Part shown: positions 51,861 to 61,113 of the stretch, piece by piece | Layout: each line of letters opens with the position of its first letter | Numbering within the stretch: position 1 is the first letter of the stretch | Assembly (NCBI GenBank): GCA_945787845.1 | Contig: CALZJH010000001.1 | Location: 1 to 64,000 of the forward strand | Direction of reading: 5' to 3' | DNA: 64,000 nucleotides | Source of the DNA: an uncultured Woeseiaceae bacterium | GTDB lineage: Bacteria > Pseudomonadota > Gammaproteobacteria > Steroidobacterales > Woeseiaceae | Notes under the pieces: model-generated | Databases searched by the model: none | The model's input: the letters and a program-made list of their open reading frames with translations, nothing else | Told to the model about the DNA's origin: nothing | Made by a program: the position numbers and the translations under genes

Positions 51861-52421
51861 ATGTATATGCAGGCGAGAACAACTCGACAGGTATCGGTGG
51901 ACGACGACCGTGAGCGCGAACTTCTGGTGCGGGTGGCGCGCGGTGAGCGGGATGCATTTGATGAGGTATTTCGCGCGTATCACCCGCTACTGTTTCGGTT
52001 CGTCTTCAAGATGACGGCTTCATACAGGTTGGCGGACGAAGTGGCGAATGACATCCTCCTGATCGTCTGGCAGACCGCGTCGAAGTTCCGTGGTGACTCG
52101 AAGGTGTCTACGTGGATATTCGGTATCGCTTACCGCCAAAGCCTGCGACGACTCGGCAAGCGCCGTTTGAAAACCGTACCGCTATTCGATTCCGCGGCTG
52201 TTGATGAGCAGTCGGCGTCGCGAATGGAACGTGAAGACTGGGTACGGCAGGCCATCGCGCTGTTACCACCTAAACAACGTCTGACGATCATGCTCGTTTA
52301 TTACCTCGGGCTGACCTGTGACGAGGCAGCCAAAGCGTCTGACGTACCGGTCAGTACCGTCAAGACGCGCATGTTCCACGCACGCCGCAAGCTGCGTGGC
52401 TATCTCGGAGACCAGTCATGA
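51861..52421 (+). CDS. ECF-type RNA polymerase sigma factor
   Basis: A 186-residue sigma factor. Region 2 (FDEVFRAYHPLLFRFVFKMTASYRLADEVANDILLIVWQTASKFRG) and region 4 (LPPKQRLTIMLVYYLGLTCDEAAKASDVPVSTVKTRMFHARRKLRGYL) are clear, with no region 1.1 or 3. The start is placed at 51861; an ATG at 51867 and a GTG at 51897 are in frame. The long open frame upstream is not sigma-like. Its stop overlaps the anti-sigma start (ATGA). Likely autoregulated through the TGAACC dyad. The N-terminus lacks obvious extra sensory domains. Confidence 0.9.
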   Translation: MYMQARTTRQVSVDDDRERELLVRVARGERDAFDEVFRAYHPLLFRFVFKMTASYRLADEVANDILLIVWQTASKFRGDSKVSTWIFGIAYRQSLRRLGKRRLKTVPLFDSAAVDEQSASRMEREDWVRQAIALLPPKQRLTIMLVYYLGLTCDEAAKASDVPVSTVKTRMFHARRKLRGYLGDQS

Positions 52422-53059
52422 ACAGGCAAGTGGACCACGTAGAACATGACGACATAACGATGCTGCTGCCATGGTATGTGAACGGTACGCTCGACGACGC
52501 GGACCGCCGGCGTATTGATCAGCACCTCGCTACGTGCAAGCACTGCAGTGACGAATTGTCGTTGTGCAACGAAATACAGAATGCAACGCTGGCTGACGGG
52601 GCAATTCCGATTCCACCAGCGGCTAGCGCTTCCGCCATTATCGAGCGCCGGGACTGGCGGTCCCGTTTAGGGTTCGTGGGTGATCGGCGCCTCCAGCGAA
52701 TTGCTGCGGTGCTGGTTGCAGTAGGCCTGTTATTCGTTCTCGGGATGATGCAATTGTCTCCGACCGAGCTGCCGAATCAGCGCTTCACCACCGCGACGAG
52801 CGTTGGTGCATCGGACGCGATGGACTACGTACTGGAGGTTCAGTTCGACAGCGGCGTATCGCAGGCGGCCCGATCCGGGATACTGCAGGAGTTAGGGGGA
52901 ACGGTGCAGCCCGTGAGCGAGGCAGACGGCGTATATGCCGTGTTGATAAGTTTGCCGCCGCAAACACTGAGCGACCTTGATCAGCTGGCTCGAGATCTTG
53001 AGGCCCGTGATGAAATCGAAGCTGCACAATTCGTTGCGCTCCAGGTGCCGGTGCGATGA
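52418..53059 (+). CDS. ZAS-type anti-sigma factor with periplasmic ferredoxin-like domain
   Basis: A 213-residue protein. The cytoplasmic zinc-binding anti-sigma domain has HxxxCxxC (His36, Cys40, Cys43) in HLATCKHC. A single membrane segment spans about residues 94-112 (IAAVLVAVGLLFVLGMM). The periplasmic end (about 133-210: YVLEVQFDSGVSQAARSGILQELGGTV through GVYAVLISL, LDQLARDLEARDEIEAAQFV) has the beta-alpha-beta-beta-alpha-beta pattern of S8 propeptide/inhibitor I9 domains. It is coupled by 4-base overlaps to the sigma factor before and the S8 peptidase after. Regulated release by the peptidase is an attractive inference. Confidence 0.87.
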   Translation: MNRQVDHVEHDDITMLLPWYVNGTLDDADRRRIDQHLATCKHCSDELSLCNEIQNATLADGAIPIPPAASASAIIERRDWRSRLGFVGDRRLQRIAAVLVAVGLLFVLGMMQLSPTELPNQRFTTATSVGASDAMDYVLEVQFDSGVSQAARSGILQELGGTVQPVSEADGVYAVLISLPPQTLSDLDQLARDLEARDEIEAAQFVALQVPVR

Positions 53060-54303
53060 AACGCCTACTGGCATGCGGGCTGATAGCCTGGGCCTTGGTC
53101 GCCGTGCCTGCCTTGGCCCTTGCAGCCAATAGTACCGACACTGAGCGCGACATCCTGATCACGTTTGATAATAGCGGTGCACGCGCCTCGCCAACGGCTG
53201 GGGCCGCTCCCTACCGCTTCCGTAAACGATACGAAGTAACATCGGCAGTCCGCCGGGTTTCGGCTGCGGTCGCGAAGGAGCACAAGCTCGTCGCCGTCGA
53301 TCATTGGCCGATCCGATCCCTGTCCGTTTATTGTTTCGTCTACCGCGTACCGAACGGGATCGATCGCGAACTGGTCATCGCGCGATTGAGCGATGACCCA
53401 CGGGTTGAATCTGTGCAGCTCCTGCAGAAGTTCGAGACGCATACAGATGGCGTTTCGGCATACAACGACCCCTACGCGAGAATGCAGCACGGCTTGCAGC
53501 TACTTGGTCTGAAATCCGCGCACCAGCACTCCACCGGGTTGGGTGTGCGTATTGCGATCATCGACTCACACGCCGACACAGAGCACGAAGATCTGAAAGG
53601 ACGCATCCGCCGCATCGAAGTTTTTTCCGGCAACGACGTGTCGGCCGACTCGCAGCACGGCACGGCGGTGGCCAGCGTTATCGGGGCCAGGTCGAATAAT
53701 GCCCTCGGCATTGTTGGCGTCGCACCACACGCAACATTGGATGTACTCGTGTCCTGCTGGCACGAGCACGACGGCGTCGTGTGTGACAGTTTCTCGCTAG
53801 CCAAAGCGCTCGACAGGATGCTCGACGACCCGCCGGACGTACTGAACCTGAGTCTGACGGGTCCGGAAGACGGGCTGGTCGGCCGGCTGCTACGTAAAGC
53901 TGTCGCTGCGGGCGTCGTTATCGTGGCTTCGCAGCCGTCCGGGCGTGCGTCGGCCAATTCTTTCCCGGCGAGTATGGATGGCGTAATCGGCGTCGCCACC
54001 AGTGTCGATGACGGCGATGCCGCGATCCGCGAGCGTGGTGCGAGCTTGTTCGCGCCTGGCGAGCAGATCATGGTTGCGGTTCCTGACAACCGGTATGACT
54101 TCCGCTCGGGCAGCTCACTGGCCGCCGCACACGTGAGTGGGGTTATCGCCTTGATCCTGTCAGTTTCACCGGATGAAACGACACAGACCCTGAAGGACAT
54201 TCTGCGACAATCCCAGGTCGACAGCGGAGCAGCGCTATCGGTGAACGCTCATGTCGCAATCCAGCTGGCCCACTCTGCCCCCGGCCGAGCAGCGTCACAC
54301 TAG
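53056..54303 (+). CDS. Exported S8-family (subtilisin-like) serine peptidase
   Basis: A 415-residue protein with signal peptide (residues 1-24) and an N-terminal I9-like pro-region (about 30-128). Catalytic residues: Asp170 in IAIIDSH, His201 in QHGTAVA, and Ser354 in GSSLAAAHVSG (the usual Pro is Ala). The oxyanion-hole Asn of the AAGN motif is missing: the matching stretch is VASQPSG (290-296). The active site may therefore be weakened or specialised. It is the third gene of the sigma/anti-sigma operon and probably periplasmic. Its stop overlaps the convergent TorF-like gene by 4 bases. Confidence 0.87.
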   Translation: MKRLLACGLIAWALVAVPALALAANSTDTERDILITFDNSGARASPTAGAAPYRFRKRYEVTSAVRRVSAAVAKEHKLVAVDHWPIRSLSVYCFVYRVPNGIDRELVIARLSDDPRVESVQLLQKFETHTDGVSAYNDPYARMQHGLQLLGLKSAHQHSTGLGVRIAIIDSHADTEHEDLKGRIRRIEVFSGNDVSADSQHGTAVASVIGARSNNALGIVGVAPHATLDVLVSCWHEHDGVVCDSFSLAKALDRMLDDPPDVLNLSLTGPEDGLVGRLLRKAVAAGVVIVASQPSGRASANSFPASMDGVIGVATSVDDGDAAIRERGASLFAPGEQIMVAVPDNRYDFRSGSSLAAAHVSGVIALILSVSPDETTQTLKDILRQSQVDSGAALSVNAHVAIQLAHSAPGRAASH

Positions 54304-54989
54304 AACGCTATCATCAGGGACAATACGAGCCGTGCTTCGGCCCTGTCCGGCGTGCTGATGATAAATACGTCCCGGTCGGTGTCGTGATACCTCAGATCGA
54401 TGTCGGCCCACCGCAGAGTTCGCGTTAATCCGAGCTGCCAGTAAGTGTACGTTGCGCCGGTTAGTCGCGAGGTGTCGTAGTGGCCGATGCCTGCGCTCAT
54501 GCGGAGCTCATCGTGCAGCGGCAGTTCGGCAATGGCTTCAATATTGCTTGTCGAGAAACCGGAGTTATAGAGGTCAGGCGAGTATGAGTACTCAAGCCAG
54601 AGGCGATCGTCATAGTTGGAGGACAAAGTGTACTCGACGTAGTCGTAGTCAATGGCGCCGGTTTGCCCAGGGTAGTTATAGGAAACAACATAAGCTGAGA
54701 GTCGTAGCGTGGGTGATATATCCCTGCCATAGCCAGCGTAGAGATTCACCTCCTTGTCACGGTGCCGGCCCGGTCCATTGTCGATATCTGCGGTCGACCC
54801 CCAGACCCCGGCATAGACACCAGAGTCGAAGGCCACTTCACCGCCCAGCTGTGCGGCCCCATGGCTATCACTCTGAGATACGCCACGCTTGACGTAGTCC
54901 GTGGTCAGGTTGATGTAGGCTGTCCAGTCCTGCGAAGCGGCATCTGCCGAAACACACAAAAGGGCGACAAGATTCAGAATCCGATACAT
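54300..54989 (-). CDS. TorF-family putative outer-membrane porin
   Basis: A 229-residue exported protein (signal ending at about residue 18, LLCVSADA). The body is a barrel of short strands with family features TTDYVKRGVSQSDSHGAAQLGGEVAFDSGVYAGVWGS and YAGYGRDISPTLRLSAYVVSYNYPG, ending in Phe. These proteins (often labelled TIGR02001) are small outer-membrane barrels, some near respiratory or copper genes. Substrate unknown. It precedes the NRAMP gene in the same-strand order, 9 bases downstream of its stop. Confidence 0.85.
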   Translation of the reverse strand: MYRILNLVALLCVSADAASQDWTAYINLTTDYVKRGVSQSDSHGAAQLGGEVAFDSGVYAGVWGSTADIDNGPGRHRDKEVNLYAGYGRDISPTLRLSAYVVSYNYPGQTGAIDYDYVEYTLSSNYDDRLWLEYSYSPDLYNSGFSTSNIEAIAELPLHDELRMSAGIGHYDTSRLTGATYTYWQLGLTRTLRWADIDLRYHDTDRDVFIISTPDRAEARLVLSLMIAF

Positions 54990-54998
54990 AGACAGATC

Positions 54999-56216
54999 TT
55001 AAACTACGCCGGTTGCTCGCAAAATTGACCATGTACCCAGGCCGGCTGTGACCAGGACCACGGCAATACCCAGCACGTTCGCTTTCGTTCCGTTGGTGTG
55101 TTCACCGAGTATTCGTTTCTGGTTCATCGCGTACAGCAGGAACACAGCGACAATGGGTAGCAGCAAGCCATTGGCGAATTGCGCCGAGACAATAATTGTC
55201 AGTGGCCTGATCCCGGTGAGCGAAAGAACAGCACCGACTGCGATGACGCTGAGACCGACAATCCTGAATAGCCTCGACGCTGGGCCAGCGTCGTTCCCGA
55301 GCAATTCCGTCATTACGTGAGCGGTAGCCAGCGGGGCGGTGATCGCACTCGAGAGCCCGGCCGCGAGGAAGCCGAGGCCGAGCAGGTATCGGGAGAAACT
55401 GCCGAACAGGGGCTCGAATTGTGTCGCCATGTCCCCGGCGCTCGTGATCTGCAGGCCGGAGCCGAAAAAGCTGGCAGCCGCCGTTGAGACGATGAGGATG
55501 GCGATGATGCCGCCGAGGCCGATTGAGATCGCTGTATCCGTTCTTGCGTCGGTGAGGTCGGCCTCGCCCTGCCATTTTTCTTTTGCGGCTGCCGCATGGA
55601 GGAACAGGTTGTAGGGCACAACGGTTGTGCCGATCAATGCGATGACGGTTGTCAGTGCTCCACCCGGAATATCCGGTATGACGAGGCCACGAAACAGGGC
55701 GACGATATCGGGCCGGACAATCGCGAAGGTACTGATAAACGACAATGCCATCAGGGCTACCAGCGTCAGCAAGATACGTTCGATGTACTTGTACGTGCCT
55801 TGCCAGAGGAGAATGGCAGCCGCGGTAGAGATGCCAAGCACAAACCATTTGAAGACGGCCGGGCCGGACTGAACGACGGCCTGCAGACCCAGGGCAGCAC
55901 CACTCAGGTTGCCCGCCTCATACGCCGCGTTGCCCATATACAACGCGAGAGTGATTAACAGGAACAACGGCCACTTCGCGGGCGACTCCGCATAGATGTT
56001 ACGGAGCGACTCCCCAAGTCCCGCCTGTGTAACGACACCGAGTCTCGCGGCCATCTCCTGGAGGACAATCGTCGCAAAGGTGGCGAATACGATGGCCCAC
56101 AGCAGTCCAAAACCGAAATTCGCGCCGGCCAGCGTGCATGTCGTTACCGTACCCGGGCCGATGAATGCGGCGACCACGAAGGCGCCGGGGCCAATATTGC
56201 GTAGCTTGCTGAGCAT
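54999..56216 (-). CDS. Divergent NRAMP-family metal transporter
   Basis: A 405-residue polytopic transporter using the ATG at 56216 (MLSKLRNIGPGAFVVAAFIGPGTVTTCTLAGANFGFGLLW). The canonical TM1 DPGN is IGPGT (residues 19-23), so the Asp and Asn metal ligands are lost. TM6 reads TTVVPYNLFLHAAAAKEKW, with MPH replaced by VPY. These changes are typical of NRAMP relatives with other substrates, such as NRMT-type Mg2+ transporters. Metal specificity cannot be assigned. Other helices (YMGNAAYEAGNLSGAALGLQ, TAPLATAHVMTELLG) fit the fold. Confidence 0.82.
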   Translation of the reverse strand: MLSKLRNIGPGAFVVAAFIGPGTVTTCTLAGANFGFGLLWAIVFATFATIVLQEMAARLGVVTQAGLGESLRNIYAESPAKWPLFLLITLALYMGNAAYEAGNLSGAALGLQAVVQSGPAVFKWFVLGISTAAAILLWQGTYKYIERILLTLVALMALSFISTFAIVRPDIVALFRGLVIPDIPGGALTTVIALIGTTVVPYNLFLHAAAAKEKWQGEADLTDARTDTAISIGLGGIIAILIVSTAAASFFGSGLQITSAGDMATQFEPLFGSFSRYLLGLGFLAAGLSSAITAPLATAHVMTELLGNDAGPASRLFRIVGLSVIAVGAVLSLTGIRPLTIIVSAQFANGLLLPIVAVFLLYAMNQKRILGEHTNGTKANVLGIAVVLVTAGLGTWSILRATGVV

Positions 56217-56347
56217 GCAAACCAGTGTAACCCCGCCGAGACGGCATTCGGCATCGATTGCATGAAGAAACTCCAGTGAGCCGCCCGGGTCGCGCAATGA
56301 GTGCTGCAGCGAATACGCCATCATCCCGGGTTACACCGGGCCTGTTC

Positions 56348-57133
56348 TCAACGAACGTGAACGGCACTGGCTGCCGCTGGTGCCGTCGCTTGGGGTCGCC
56401 TGGCGGTTCTAAGTTTGCCGAAGTAGCTGGCGTTGTACCGTGCGCGCAGTATCGAATTCTGCGCTTTCCTGACGGCGCGGCGAAGCCATAGCCTGGTGCC
56501 TGGCGCCGGTCTGTGCCGCTCGCCGATGTCGGACTCGTCGGCGAGACTCGACAGCCGCACAAATGGCGGAGTCAAAGCGTAAATGGGCTGCTTATGGCGC
56601 CAGAATCGCTGCATGAATTTGTCCACCGGCTCTTCCACATTGCTGCCTCGGGCGACAAACCGCTGTGCGACAGTCGGGGATATCGCATATCCAAGAGCCA
56701 ATAGCGGCGAGCGTCGACAGTAATGTATTTCGAAAGGGCCAAGTCGTTCAATGACGGTCGATGTCTTGACGCCGGGAAGCGATACGCGGACTAATCCCAG
56801 CTCCCGAACCTTGAAGGCGGTGACGAGTGCACCGGTCGCGAACAAGTCATCGAGATGCGCGTCGTCCTCGAGAATCAGGAACGACTCGTTTTCGTCAATA
56901 CACTGCCGCCAGAGCGCGAGGTGGCTGGCATAGCATGCGATCTCGGCATCCGTCGCAACGCGCCCGCAGTTCATAACGAATTCCTGTTCGTTATAGCCAT
57001 GTATGTGAATCGCGGAAGTCTCGGGCGTTACCGCATCGAAGAAGTCGAATTTCGTACCCATTCGCCGGAACTGCCGTTCGATATTGCGGCGGCGATCGGT
57101 CGCTGACTCGAGACTGATGACCTTGATTTTCAT
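56348..57133 (-). CDS. Family-25 glycosyltransferase
   Basis: A 261-residue GT25 enzyme: VISLESATDRRRNIERQF at the N-terminus, GYNEQEFVM with a cluster of conserved residues, SHLALWRQCIDENESFLILEDDAHL carrying the EDD motif (about residues 90-92), and the later YCRRSPLLALGYAISPTVAQRFV. GT25 members transfer sugars to lipooligosaccharide core, commonly galactose. The basic C-terminus (RRPQATAPAAASAVHVR) is unusual. It stands alone next to the divergent arginase gene, so probably adds a single LPS or glycoprotein sugar. Confidence 0.87.
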   Translation of the reverse strand: MKIKVISLESATDRRRNIERQFRRMGTKFDFFDAVTPETSAIHIHGYNEQEFVMNCGRVATDAEIACYASHLALWRQCIDENESFLILEDDAHLDDLFATGALVTAFKVRELGLVRVSLPGVKTSTVIERLGPFEIHYCRRSPLLALGYAISPTVAQRFVARGSNVEEPVDKFMQRFWRHKQPIYALTPPFVRLSSLADESDIGERHRPAPGTRLWLRRAVRKAQNSILRARYNASYFGKLRTARRPQATAPAAASAVHVR

Positions 57134-57247
57134 ACTGGCCCTGTTTGTGAGGTTTTGCTGCTACCTTTCCCGGTAAGACGGTAAATAGTGCGAAAACCGG
57201 TCGCCGCGGTAAGATAGCCGCAGTGCGCCGCATTGCCTGAGGAATTC

Positions 57248-58168
57248 ATGAACCAGATACCGAAACCGATTCACATCATTAATGTGCCTTTGGATCTTGG
57301 CGCCTCGCGCCGCGGGACCGACGCGGGACCGTCGGCGTTTCGGGTTGCCGGGCTCGGTCGGGAGATTCGGGGAATGGGATACACAATCTCCAACGAGACG
57401 GACGTGCCCGTGCCGGCCATGGAGACGCGCAAGACGTCGGACACGAAGACGCGCTTCAAGGAAGAGATTCTCGCGGTCTGCGAGGAAGTCGCCAACCATA
57501 CGGTCGGAGCACTGGAGGCCGGTGAGTGGCCGCTGGTCATCGGCGGCGATCACTCGATCGCGATGGGTACGATTTCCGGCCTTGCAGCGCACCTCAAGAA
57601 ATCCGGCCAGAAACTCGGCCTGATCTGGTTCGATGCGCACGGTGACATGAATCGTCCCGATTCAACGCCAAGCGGGAATATTCACGGTATGCCGCTGGCG
57701 CATCTCCTCGGTTACGGCGATCCTGACTTATCGAGTATCCATGGCGTTCACCCGGCCGTTGATCCGGAAAACGTCGTCCTTATCGGCATTCGTGATATCG
57801 ACCAGAAGGAACGCGATTTTATCAACGCCTCCGGCGTCAGGGCCTACACGATGCGTGACATCGACCAGCTCGGGATGGCGCGCGTCGCACGCGAAGCACT
57901 GGAAATCGTCAACGACGGTACGGCGGGTTTCCATGTGAGCTTTGATCTCGATGGCTGCGATCCCGAAGTCATCCCGGGCACCGGAACCACCGTCCCCGGT
58001 GGCGTCAGTTTCCGAGAGGCGCACCTGTTACTGGAAGAGTGTGCGGCAGACGGTCGGATCCTCGCCCTCGAGGTCGTAGAGCTGAACCCGTTCCTCGATC
58101 ACGCGAACGTCTCTGCTGAGCGAGCGGTTACCCTGATCCAGAGTGCGCTGGGGCGCAGCATTCTTTAG
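57248..58168 (+). CDS. rocF: Arginase
   Basis: A 306-residue manganese arginase. Metal and substrate motifs are GGDHS (99-103), DAHGDMN (129-135), HGMPLAHLLG, SFDLDGCDPEVIPGTGT (near 228-244) and EVVELNPFLD. It hydrolyses arginine to ornithine and urea. Start at ATG 57248, preceded by TGAGGA; a TTG at 57233 is in frame but unlikely. DPEVIPGTGT and GGVSFRE favour arginase over agmatinase. No urease or ornithine-utilisation genes are adjacent. Confidence 0.93.
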   Translation: MNQIPKPIHIINVPLDLGASRRGTDAGPSAFRVAGLGREIRGMGYTISNETDVPVPAMETRKTSDTKTRFKEEILAVCEEVANHTVGALEAGEWPLVIGGDHSIAMGTISGLAAHLKKSGQKLGLIWFDAHGDMNRPDSTPSGNIHGMPLAHLLGYGDPDLSSIHGVHPAVDPENVVLIGIRDIDQKERDFINASGVRAYTMRDIDQLGMARVAREALEIVNDGTAGFHVSFDLDGCDPEVIPGTGTTVPGGVSFREAHLLLEECAADGRILALEVVELNPFLDHANVSAERAVTLIQSALGRSIL

Positions 58169-58191
58169 AAAATATTCGACGTGACAACACT

Positions 58192-61029
58192 ATGACTTAC
58201 AAGTTTCTGACGACCCTGTTAGCGCTTGCACTCACGGTTGCGGGGTGCACGAATAAGCCGGCGACACCGGATAAGCCGCCCGGTTCCGATTTCAGGATCG
58301 AGTATGAAAAATACACGCTCGATAACGGTCTGGACGTCATCCTGCACGTCGATCGTTCCGACCCGGTGGTCGCCGTTGCCTCGATCTTTCACGTCGGCTC
58401 TAACCGGGAAATAACGGGCCGCACCGGTTTCGCACATTTCTTCGAACACATGTCGTTCAATGACTCTGAAAACGTGCCGCGCGGTGCGAACCGCAAGTAC
58501 ATTGGCGAGCTGGGCGGCAGTCGAAACGGTGGAACATCTTTCGACTACACGCAGTACTACGAGATTGTGCCCAGGGACGCCTTGGAGAAGATCTTCTGGA
58601 TCGACTCCGATCGCATGGGCTACATGATCAATACGGTCACCGACGAAGCGCTCGAGCGTGAGAAGCAGGTCGTTAAGAACGAGAAGCGTCAGAACTACGA
58701 CAACAGGCCCTACGGCCACAATATCTCGGTAATTCTCGAGAACCTGTTTCCCGAGGGGCATCCCTACTCCTGGCCGGTCATCGGGTCGCTGGAAGACCTG
58801 CAGAACGCGACGCTCGACGACGTCAAGGCGTTCTATGAGCGCTGGTATGGAATGAACAATGCGACGCTGGCCGTGGCCGGCGACTTCGATCCGGAAGAAG
58901 TTAAACCCATGATCGAGCAGTGGTTTGGCGAGATTCGTCGTGGTCCTGAAACCGAAGCGATGCAGGCGATGCCCGTGGTTCTCGAGGAGAGTCGCAACCT
59001 CTGGCATCCGGACAACTTTGCACAGTTGCCGCAGTTGACCCGCGTGTATCCGAGCGTCGAGCTCTACCATCCCGATAGTTATGCGCTGCAGGTACTGGGT
59101 CAGGTCCTGGCCGGCAGCAAGTCGGCGCCGCTGCACGAGGTGATCGTCGAAGAGCGCGAGTTGGCGTCTGCCGTATCGGTAAGCAACAACCCTTTCGAGG
59201 TGGCCGGACTGCTGTTCATGAGCGTCAGGGCATTCCAGGGTGTGGCCCTGGACGATGTTGTTGCCGGCCTCGATGAAGGCATGGCGCGCTTCGCCGACGA
59301 AGGCGTTTCGGCATCCGAGCTCATGCGTATCAAGGCGGAACTGGAGACGGCTTTCTACCAGGATCTGTCGGGTGTCCTGAACAAAGCACGGAGCCTCGCG
59401 ACCTACAACGAGTTTGCCGGCGATCCGGGCTATGCGACTGAAAATCTGCGGCGCCTGCAGGCGGTGACGCGCGACGACGTGATGCGCGTCTTTAAGAAGT
59501 ACGTGCAGGGCCGGCATTTCGTGCAGACCAGCTTTGTGCCCAAAGCCGCGCCGGAGCTCGCTGTGACCGGCGCGGAGCGGGCGAAGGTCACTGAAGAGAA
59601 GATTGTTCAGGGCGCCGAGGCCGAAGTCAGCCAGGGCGCGCTCGCCGAGTACGAAGAGACGCCGTCCAAATACGATCGTTCGGAGCCGCCTCTGGGCGAG
59701 CTTCCGGTTTTTCGTTCGCCAGAGATCTGGTCGCAGTCGCTGCCTAACGGCATCGAGGTGCTTGGCATTGAGGACAGCGAATTACCGCTGGTGACGTTCA
59801 ATCTCGTGCTCCCCGGTGGGGGGTGGCTCGACAAGCGCCCGGGCACTGCGTCATTGCTGGCGGGGCTGTTTACTCAAGGCACGGCGAACCGAACGCCCGC
59901 CGAACTGGAAGAGGCGATCGGCCTGCTGGGCGCCAATGTGTCCGTGTACGCGAGCGCCGAGGCCTTCACGATCTCCGTCGACACGCTCGCGCGAAATCTC
60001 GAGGCTACCGTCGACCTCGTGGAAGAGATGTTGCTGGAACCCCGCTGGGACAGCGTGGAGTTCGAGCGCCTGAGGAGCGCGACTGAAGCTAATATCATCG
60101 CTGCAGAGGGCGATGCGGGATCAGTCGCGAGCAACGCCTGGCGTCGCGTGGTCTACGGTCCTGATCACCCCTTTGGCAGGCCGTCTACGGGCACGCGCGA
60201 GTCCATCGCAGCCATGACGCTTGGCGACCTGAAAGACTGGTACGCGTCGAATATGACGCCGGCAGGGGCGCGTTTGCAGGTCGTGGGTGACGTGGACGGC
60301 GAACGCATCGCCACAGCGCTGGCCGGACTGTCGAAACGGTGGACGGGTGATCCGGTTGCAATGCCGGAATACGAGCTGGCGCGACGGCCGCAAGGACAGA
60401 CGGTGTTTTTCGTCGATATTCCGGGCGCCAAGCAATCCGTCATCGATGTGGGTAAGCGGGTTGTTCCGGCAACCGACCCGGACTGGGTGCGCCTGAACTA
60501 TGCCAACCAGCGACTGGGCGGTGGCTCAAGCGCGCGGCTCTTCCAGTTACTGCGTATTGAAAAAGGCTACACCTACGGTGCGGGAAGCTATGTCGGTGAG
60601 AGCACGAGGGACCCGTCCCCGTGGCTGGCTTACACGAGCGTTCGCGCCAACGTGACGCTGGAGTCCATGGAGTTGATGCGTGAGCAGATCAGCGACTACG
60701 CATCGACCTTTCTCGATGACGACACCAGCGTTACGAAGAATCAGGTCATTAAGCGCAATGCGCGTGCCTACGAAACACCGGCAGCGAAGATCCGCCTGCT
60801 CGACCGGATTGCCTTGCAGGGTTTGCCGCACAACATCGTCGAGAAGGAAACGGCCGTGTTGCAGTCCATGAGTACCGAGGATTTCAGGGAAGTGATTACC
60901 GAACACCTGGATGAATCGGAGATGATCTGGGTGATCGTTGGCGATGGTGCGACACAGCGTGAACGGATCAAGGATTTCGGTTACGGCGAGCCAGTCGAAC
61001 TGGATCGCCAGGGCCGCCCGCTTATGTAA
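58192..61029 (+). CDS. M16-family zinc metallopeptidase lipoprotein
   Basis: A 945-residue protein with lipobox (LTVAGC, Cys19) and tandem M16 halves. The inverted zinc motif HFFEH (His82, Glu85, His86) is in the first half, with a downstream Glu in the EKQVVKNEKRQN block. The second half (about 510-940) is M16C-like without zinc motif but with the usual ARLFQLLRIEKGYTYGAGSYV element. Such pitrilysin-like enzymes degrade peptides; lipidation places it at the envelope. It is 23 bases after arginase, possibly in one transcript. Confidence 0.9.
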   Translation: MTYKFLTTLLALALTVAGCTNKPATPDKPPGSDFRIEYEKYTLDNGLDVILHVDRSDPVVAVASIFHVGSNREITGRTGFAHFFEHMSFNDSENVPRGANRKYIGELGGSRNGGTSFDYTQYYEIVPRDALEKIFWIDSDRMGYMINTVTDEALEREKQVVKNEKRQNYDNRPYGHNISVILENLFPEGHPYSWPVIGSLEDLQNATLDDVKAFYERWYGMNNATLAVAGDFDPEEVKPMIEQWFGEIRRGPETEAMQAMPVVLEESRNLWHPDNFAQLPQLTRVYPSVELYHPDSYALQVLGQVLAGSKSAPLHEVIVEERELASAVSVSNNPFEVAGLLFMSVRAFQGVALDDVVAGLDEGMARFADEGVSASELMRIKAELETAFYQDLSGVLNKARSLATYNEFAGDPGYATENLRRLQAVTRDDVMRVFKKYVQGRHFVQTSFVPKAAPELAVTGAERAKVTEEKIVQGAEAEVSQGALAEYEETPSKYDRSEPPLGELPVFRSPEIWSQSLPNGIEVLGIEDSELPLVTFNLVLPGGGWLDKRPGTASLLAGLFTQGTANRTPAELEEAIGLLGANVSVYASAEAFTISVDTLARNLEATVDLVEEMLLEPRWDSVEFERLRSATEANIIAAEGDAGSVASNAWRRVVYGPDHPFGRPSTGTRESIAAMTLGDLKDWYASNMTPAGARLQVVGDVDGERIATALAGLSKRWTGDPVAMPEYELARRPQGQTVFFVDIPGAKQSVIDVGKRVVPATDPDWVRLNYANQRLGGGSSARLFQLLRIEKGYTYGAGSYVGESTRDPSPWLAYTSVRANVTLESMELMREQISDYASTFLDDDTSVTKNQVIKRNARAYETPAAKIRLLDRIALQGLPHNIVEKETAVLQSMSTEDFREVITEHLDESEMIWVIVGDGATQRERIKDFGYGEPVELDRQGRPLM

Positions 61030-61113
61030 AACCGACAGTCAAAAAACGGTTGCGCACTTTGTCTATACTCTTCTCGTAAGACCAACAACAAACAATATCT
61101 CCAGGGGTGCATC

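Noticed and set aside
58219..59517. 432-codon minus-strand frame antisense to the M16 peptidase
   Set aside because: It is a long shadow frame; the plus-strand frame has HFFEH and full family structure, and the antisense product resembles nothing.
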